NCBI GenBank assembly: GCA_039594205.1
Contig: JBCNNW010000001.1
Coordinates: 124,001 to 188,000 of the forward strand
From: Pseudescherichia sp039594205
GTDB lineage: Bacteria > Pseudomonadota > Gammaproteobacteria > Enterobacterales > Enterobacteriaceae
Direction of reading: 5' to 3'
DNA: 64,000 nucleotides
Position numbers and translations under genes: made by a program. Positions 59,827-64,000 of the stretch are shown here, in pieces; the stretch's first letter is position 1; the number at the start of each line of letters is the position of its first letter. The notes below the pieces were generated by a model. The model was not told the DNA's origin, did no database searches, and was given only the letters and a program-made list of their open reading frames with translations.

Positions 59827-60837
59827 ATGGCATCCCTTAAAGACGTAGCAAAAAAAGCTGGCGTATCTACCGCCACTGTATCACGCGTGCTAAACAATCA
59901 TCCGGGCGTGATCCCGGAAACGCGCCAGGCGGTACGGGATGCCATGGATTTTCTCTGTTATGTGCCAATGAAAAGCGCCGTGCAGCTCAACGGAAAATGT
60001 TCTGGTCTGATCGGCGTGGTCTTACCCAATCTGGTGAATCCGCATTTCTGCGAACTGCTGGCCACCTTTGAAGAGGAGGCCAGATATATTGGCAAATCAG
60101 TAATTGTTAAAACGCATCAGAATCAGCCGCAGCAGGATAAACACATTATTCATAGCCTCATCGGAATGGGTATCGATAGCCTGCTGTGGGTGCCCACCGA
60201 AGCGGAGGCAGAGCTGTCTGAATGGCTCAGCGTCACGAAAATACCCGTCGCCGTGGTGACGCAGGTGTCGCGGTTTTTTCATTCGGTATCTATCAACCAG
60301 ACCAAAGGTGCAGAGAGTATTGCAGCGCATTTTATCGATAGCGGACATACCGCCTTTGGGTTTATCGCTCAGGAGGGCGTGGATAATCGTAAAGTCTCGG
60401 CCTACAGCAAAAAAATTACCGGCCACGGTCTGCAGCTGGCGCTGGCTCATCAATTCTGGATCGGTAAAGGGGAAGGAGAGAAAACATCCGGGCATATCCA
60501 TAATCTGGATGCGATTATCGATAATCTGAAAAACGATCCGTCTCGCTGTACCTGTCTGCTGGTCTATAACGACGTTGCCGCCTGCTATATTATTGACGGA
60601 CTGAAAGCGCAGGGCATAACGGTTCCGGATGATATTGCCATCGCCAGCTTTGATAATACGGTTCTGGCGCAAACTCAAAAAATAACCAGCGTTGCGCAGC
60701 CAATCAATGAAATTGCGCACCTGGCGTTTCAGATAGTAAAGAATAGAAGCCAACAGGAAAGTATCGATATGATCGAGATTGTTTCTCGGCTCATTATTCG
60801 GGAGAGCAGCGTCAGGCTTACTATCACTACGCTGTGA
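59827..60837 (+). CDS. LacI-family repressor of the fructan/difructose cluster
   Basis: A 336-residue LacI-family regulator with helix-turn-helix ASLKDVAKKAGVSTATVSRV and hinge region, then a sugar-binding core (FIDSGHTAFGFIAQEG, IAIASFDNT). It stands first in an array with a GPH transporter and a difructose-type beta-helix enzyme, and probably represses them. It is not a close match to any E. coli repressor I recall. An inverted repeat just upstream may be its operator. Confidence 0.85.
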   Translation: MASLKDVAKKAGVSTATVSRVLNNHPGVIPETRQAVRDAMDFLCYVPMKSAVQLNGKCSGLIGVVLPNLVNPHFCELLATFEEEARYIGKSVIVKTHQNQPQQDKHIIHSLIGMGIDSLLWVPTEAEAELSEWLSVTKIPVAVVTQVSRFFHSVSINQTKGAESIAAHFIDSGHTAFGFIAQEGVDNRKVSAYSKKITGHGLQLALAHQFWIGKGEGEKTSGHIHNLDAIIDNLKNDPSRCTCLLVYNDVAACYIIDGLKAQGITVPDDIAIASFDNTVLAQTQKITSVAQPINEIAHLAFQIVKNRSQQESIDMIEIVSRLIIRESSVRLTITTL

Positions 60838-60953
60838 TGAGGTTATTCGCTTTCACCTGACACAATTTATTCCTGACATTATACCCGCACGGTACAGGTC
60901 TGATGACCTATGCCCGGCATTTACGACTGCGCAAAAAAGAGGTAGGCCACGCT

Positions 60954-62348
60954 ATGTCTGCAACTATATCGGTAACGACAACACGAAAGCACAGCGTCTA
61001 TGAGAAGCTGAGCGTGAAAGAAAAGGTGGGATACGGTATGGGAGATGCTGGCTCCTGTATGATCTGGAGTGTGCTGGCTCTCTATTTGACCTGGTTTTAT
61101 ACCGATGTCTATGGGCTGGATGCCGGGGTAGTAGGCACCTTATTTCTGGTGATCCGTATATTTGATGCTTTTAGCGATCCGGTGATGGGGGCCATATGCG
61201 ATCGTACGGCCTCTCGTTGGGGTAAATTTCGCCCATGGCTATTATGGATGGCCGTGCCCTTTGGATTGGGCGCGGTTGTGATGTTTACCACGCCCGAGCT
61301 TAGCATGAGCGGCAAAATTATTTATGCCTGGGTGACCTATCTGATAATGTCGCTTATTTATACCGCAATAAATATCCCGTACTGCTCCGTGGCTGGTGTG
61401 ATCACCCTCAATCAGAAAGAGCGGCTGGGCTGCCTGTCGTGGCGATTCTTTCTTAACGGTTTGGCGACGCTGATTGTTTCTTCATCCATTCTGCCGCTGA
61501 CGGAATGGCTGGGAAAGGGCGATCGCGCCTCGGGTTTTCAGCTGACCATGATGATCATGGGCGGGGCGGCGACCTTAATGTTCCTGTTCTGCTTCGCCAG
61601 CATTAAAGAGCGGGTGGTGTCGGTTAAAGCTAATGACTCATTGATGCGGGATTTAAAAGATATCATCAAAAATGACCAGTGGTTACTGATGATTTCCATT
61701 ACGTTCCTAAACGTCTTTCCGGCATTTATTCGCGGCGCGGTGACCATCTATTACGCTACCTATGTGATGCACGCTTCGGTGGGATTTGTGACCTTTTTTA
61801 TGGCGCTGGGCGTTGCCTGTAATATGCTCGGCAGCGTGATTGCCAAGCCGCTCACCGACCGATTTGATAAAATAAAGCTCTTTCGCATTATCAATATTAT
61901 CCTCGGGATTTTGTCGTTCGCGCTGTGGTTTGTCGATCCGCAATCGCTGACGCCGCTGTTATCCCTGTTTATCGTCATTAATATTCTGCATTTGATTCAG
62001 TCTGGTCCTATTTTGTGGGCCATGATGTCCGACGTAGATGATTACGGTGACTGGAAGTACGGCAAGCGTCTGACCGGCATCTCATTTGCAGGCAATCTGT
62101 TTATGCTAAAAATGGGCCTGGCCGTTGCTGGTGCCATCGTCGCCTGGATCCTCTCATTTACAGGCTATGTCGCTAACCAGCCGCAACAAAATCCACAAAC
62201 CCTACAGGGCATAATTATCATGTTCTCGTTACTACCGATGGTGAGCTATTTCATCAGCGCCTGGATGGTACGTTATTTCATACTCGATAATCAGCTGCTC
62301 GAAAAAATAAAAGTCGATCTGGCAAAGCGTGAACTTTCTGTTATTTAA
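60954..62348 (+). CDS. GPH-family sugar:cation symporter
   Basis: A 464-residue transporter with about 12 spans, of the glycoside-pentoside-hexuronide family. It has VGYGMGDAGSCMIW near the start, the motif DAFSDPVMGAICDRTASRWG and a final DDYGDWKYGKRLTGI, all typical of this family. I use the ATG at 60954, with TAGG 8 bases before it; the ATG at 60903 is possible. It would import the di- or oligosaccharide used by the enzyme at 62363, coupled to sodium or protons. Confidence 0.88.
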   Translation: MSATISVTTTRKHSVYEKLSVKEKVGYGMGDAGSCMIWSVLALYLTWFYTDVYGLDAGVVGTLFLVIRIFDAFSDPVMGAICDRTASRWGKFRPWLLWMAVPFGLGAVVMFTTPELSMSGKIIYAWVTYLIMSLIYTAINIPYCSVAGVITLNQKERLGCLSWRFFLNGLATLIVSSSILPLTEWLGKGDRASGFQLTMMIMGGAATLMFLFCFASIKERVVSVKANDSLMRDLKDIIKNDQWLLMISITFLNVFPAFIRGAVTIYYATYVMHASVGFVTFFMALGVACNMLGSVIAKPLTDRFDKIKLFRIINIILGILSFALWFVDPQSLTPLLSLFIVINILHLIQSGPILWAMMSDVDDYGDWKYGKRLTGISFAGNLFMLKMGLAVAGAIVAWILSFTGYVANQPQQNPQTLQGIIIMFSLLPMVSYFISAWMVRYFILDNQLLEKIKVDLAKRELSVI

Positions 62349-62362
62349 AGGAGGATGTACCG

Positions 62363-63724
62363 ATGACGAGTCCCAACCATTACGATGTAACCCAGTGGAA
62401 TACCGGCAATCCCTATAGCGATATTGGTGAGGTAATTAACAGCATCATCATCGATATTAAACGCCGGCAAACGCAAAATGACAGTAACGGCGGCGGCAAG
62501 CCTGGCGCAGTAATCACTATTCCGCCCGGCGACTACCGCCTTACCACCCAGGTAGTCATTGATATCAGCTATCTGAAAATCATGGGCGCGGGGCATGGCT
62601 TTACCTCGTCCAGCATCCGCTTTAACGCGCCGGAAAATGAGTGGCCAAACTGGCATGAGATCTGGCCAGGCGGTAGCCGGATCCTCGTCGATATCGCCGC
62701 AGGCGTCGGCGAAGAGGAGCATGCTGGGGCAGCCTTCTACGTTGAACGCAGCGGTGAGCCACGCGTTAGCTCCGTAGAGTTTTCCGGCTTCTGCATTGAT
62801 GGTCTGCACTTTGTCGATGACGGACTGGGGCATAACGATGCGGAAAATAGCTATGTGAACGGCAAGACGGGTATCTATATCGCCAGCGCGCAGGATTCGT
62901 TCCGTATCACCGGCATGGGCTTTGTTTACCTTGAGCACGGCATCACCATCTACAACGCCGACGCGCTGTCGGTGCACGATAATTTTATTGCTGAATGCGG
63001 TAACTGTGTCGAGCTACGCGGCGCGGGTCAAGCTTCCAAAATTACTGATAACTTGATGGGGGCTGGCTACAAAGGCTTCACTATCGCTGCTGAAAATTTT
63101 GGCGGACTGCTGATTGCTGCAAACAACATCTTTCCCCGCGGGAAAAGCAGCGTACACTTCGCAGGGGTAGCGCGATCAAGCGTCACCGGCAATCGCTTCC
63201 ACTCCTTCTATCCAGGCATGATTATCCTGGAGGGTAGCTGTACGGAAAACCTGATTTCTGCTAATCATCTCTTGCGCGACCGGGAGCCATGGCCGCCAAT
63301 GCAGGGCTATGATAATGGCCTCGATGACACCTTTGGCATTGTGCATATCAATGGCGATAACAACTCGGTGATCGGTAATCATATTTCAGAATCCCTGGAA
63401 ACGTTGCACATCACACCGCCCGGCGCAACGCCGGTGATCATTCATATTGTTACCGGCAGGGGGAATTACATTTCCAGTAATCACATCGTTGCAGCCCGTG
63501 AACCTGCTGATGTACAGAGTGCTCAGGCAGCATCGTGCTTTACTACACAGGTGGGGGCTTTGCTGGCAACGGATCGCCGACAGGCGCTTGAGGTCACTGC
63601 CGTGCTGATTGCTCCTGCCGCGACGCATAATACCGTGCTTGATTCTGGCTACGAATCGCAGGTGAGCCTGGACAGGAGCCTTAATGCCTTCAGAGCTACC
63701 CCAGAACCAAAAAATCTAATTTAA
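62363..63724 (+). CDS. Inulin fructotransferase / difructose-anhydride hydrolase family protein
   Basis: A 453-residue right-handed beta-helix protein that reads along its length like inulin fructotransferases (MTSPNHYDVTQWNTGNPYSD against YDVTTW...; then IPPGDYRLTTQVVIDISYLK, GMGFVYLEHGI, NFIAECGNCVELRGAGQ, NLISANH). The acid pair of the family, recalled as D233/E244 in Bacillus IFTase, falls at D200 and E211 with the same spacing. Unlike the secreted fructotransferases it has no signal peptide. With its GPH transporter I infer an intracellular difructose anhydride hydrolase (GH91-like), which would open imported DFA to inulobiose. Whether DFA-III, DFA-I or a levan product is used is unknown. 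Confidence 0.85.
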   Translation: MTSPNHYDVTQWNTGNPYSDIGEVINSIIIDIKRRQTQNDSNGGGKPGAVITIPPGDYRLTTQVVIDISYLKIMGAGHGFTSSSIRFNAPENEWPNWHEIWPGGSRILVDIAAGVGEEEHAGAAFYVERSGEPRVSSVEFSGFCIDGLHFVDDGLGHNDAENSYVNGKTGIYIASAQDSFRITGMGFVYLEHGITIYNADALSVHDNFIAECGNCVELRGAGQASKITDNLMGAGYKGFTIAAENFGGLLIAANNIFPRGKSSVHFAGVARSSVTGNRFHSFYPGMIILEGSCTENLISANHLLRDREPWPPMQGYDNGLDDTFGIVHINGDNNSVIGNHISESLETLHITPPGATPVIIHIVTGRGNYISSNHIVAAREPADVQSAQAASCFTTQVGALLATDRRQALEVTAVLIAPAATHNTVLDSGYESQVSLDRSLNAFRATPEPKNLI

Positions 63725-63848
63725 TAGCTGAAACGATAAAGCAAATTCTTATTGACCCCGCATTTTTCTCGCAACTATGCGGTGGTTTTGCATAATTTAT
63801 GCGATCAAATCCACAGCTTTTCCCCTGAAAATATGACCTTTCTCATCA

Positions 63849-63864
63849 GGTGAGTCAGGTCACA
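63849..63864 (+). promoter_or_regulatory. CRP-like site upstream of the last gene
   Basis: GGTGA-GTCAGG-TCACA keeps nine of ten CRP half-site bases, 70 bases before the ATG at 63935. It suggests catabolite control of the exported protein and thus of a sugar-uptake function. Confidence 0.5.
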
Positions 63865-63934
63865 TTTCTTTAACCTGCAAATCAGTAGATTTTCCGGCGA
63901 AACGTAATAATCGATTCAGCAAAAAGGAAGAACA

Positions 63935-64000
63935 ATGAAAACCAAACTGGCGTTAACGGTGCTTGCTCTGCTGGTCTCTGGTCAGGCGGCGGCTAAAACC
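63935..64000 (+). CDS. Exported protein, N-terminus only (cut by window end)
   Basis: The first 22 residues are visible and form a signal peptide (MKTKLALTVLALLVSGQAAA, then KT) behind AAGGAAG. A porin or oligosaccharide-binding protein for the preceding sugar cluster is plausible from context, but nothing of the mature protein is seen. Confidence 0.7.
   Translation, partial: MKTKLALTVLALLVSGQAAAKT

Overview
The window is chromosomal DNA from a member of the Enterobacteriaceae, most likely an Enterobacter-like genus (Enterobacter, Lelliottia, Leclercia or a close relative). The evidence is the set of proteins that read as near-copies of Escherichia coli core proteins (HrpA, LdhA, AldA, CybB, HslJ, YdbH, YnbE, ZinT, UmuDC) and the conserved order nifJ/pfo - ydbJ - hslJ - ldhA - ydbH - ynbE - azoR - hrpA - ydcF - aldA - cybB. 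No rRNA, tRNA, IS element, prophage or CRISPR array was found. Identifications rest on recalled family sequences and motifs; no search was run.

Bases 1-3111 hold the C-terminal part of a very large sensor histidine kinase, a FixJ/NarL-type response regulator, and between them a small gene of unknown function. Bases 3429-9248 look like a D-amino-acid scavenging module: an RpiR-family regulator, a sodium:solute symporter, a RidA protein, an N-acyl-D-amino-acid deacylase and a divergent PLP-dependent D-amino-acid deaminase. Bases 9250-22067 are a second catabolic island arranged around a GntR regulator. It has two complete NitT/TauT-type ABC importers, an acyl-hydrolase, a quinone-type oxidoreductase, a PaaI-type thioesterase, a VOC protein, an acyl-CoA ligase and a leaderless gamma-glutamyltransferase-family amidohydrolase. 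The substrate is unknown, but the enzyme set suggests breakdown of an imported amide or acyl conjugate.

Bases 22121-25510 carry a YbdG-like mechanosensitive channel and a LexA-controlled umuDC operon. Bases 25660-31556 are an AT-richer trehalose locus (TreR-like repressor, TreC, TreB and a cytoplasmic trehalase). The treB-like and trehalase genes share a GGAACGTTC(C/T) operator-like site. Small orphan genes follow (YrbL-like, cupin, ASCH, an Ig-like single domain, KTSC).

Bases 34119-57201 are the conserved backbone with local changes: a YmcF/YnfQ-type cold-shock protein that must start at a non-ATG codon (ATT), zinT with a Zur palindrome inserted between ldhA and ydbH, loss of ydbL after ynbE with a hok-type toxin gene in its place, and a tripartite efflux operon between hrpA and ydcF. 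The right end (57317-64000) is AT-rich and accessory. It contains small unknown genes, a LacI-family repressor, a GPH-family sugar transporter, and a protein of the inulin fructotransferase / difructose-anhydride hydrolase family without a signal peptide. The start of an exported protein, possibly a porin, is cut by the window end. This last cluster, probably for difructose anhydride (or a related fructan product) use, is the most unusual system in the window.
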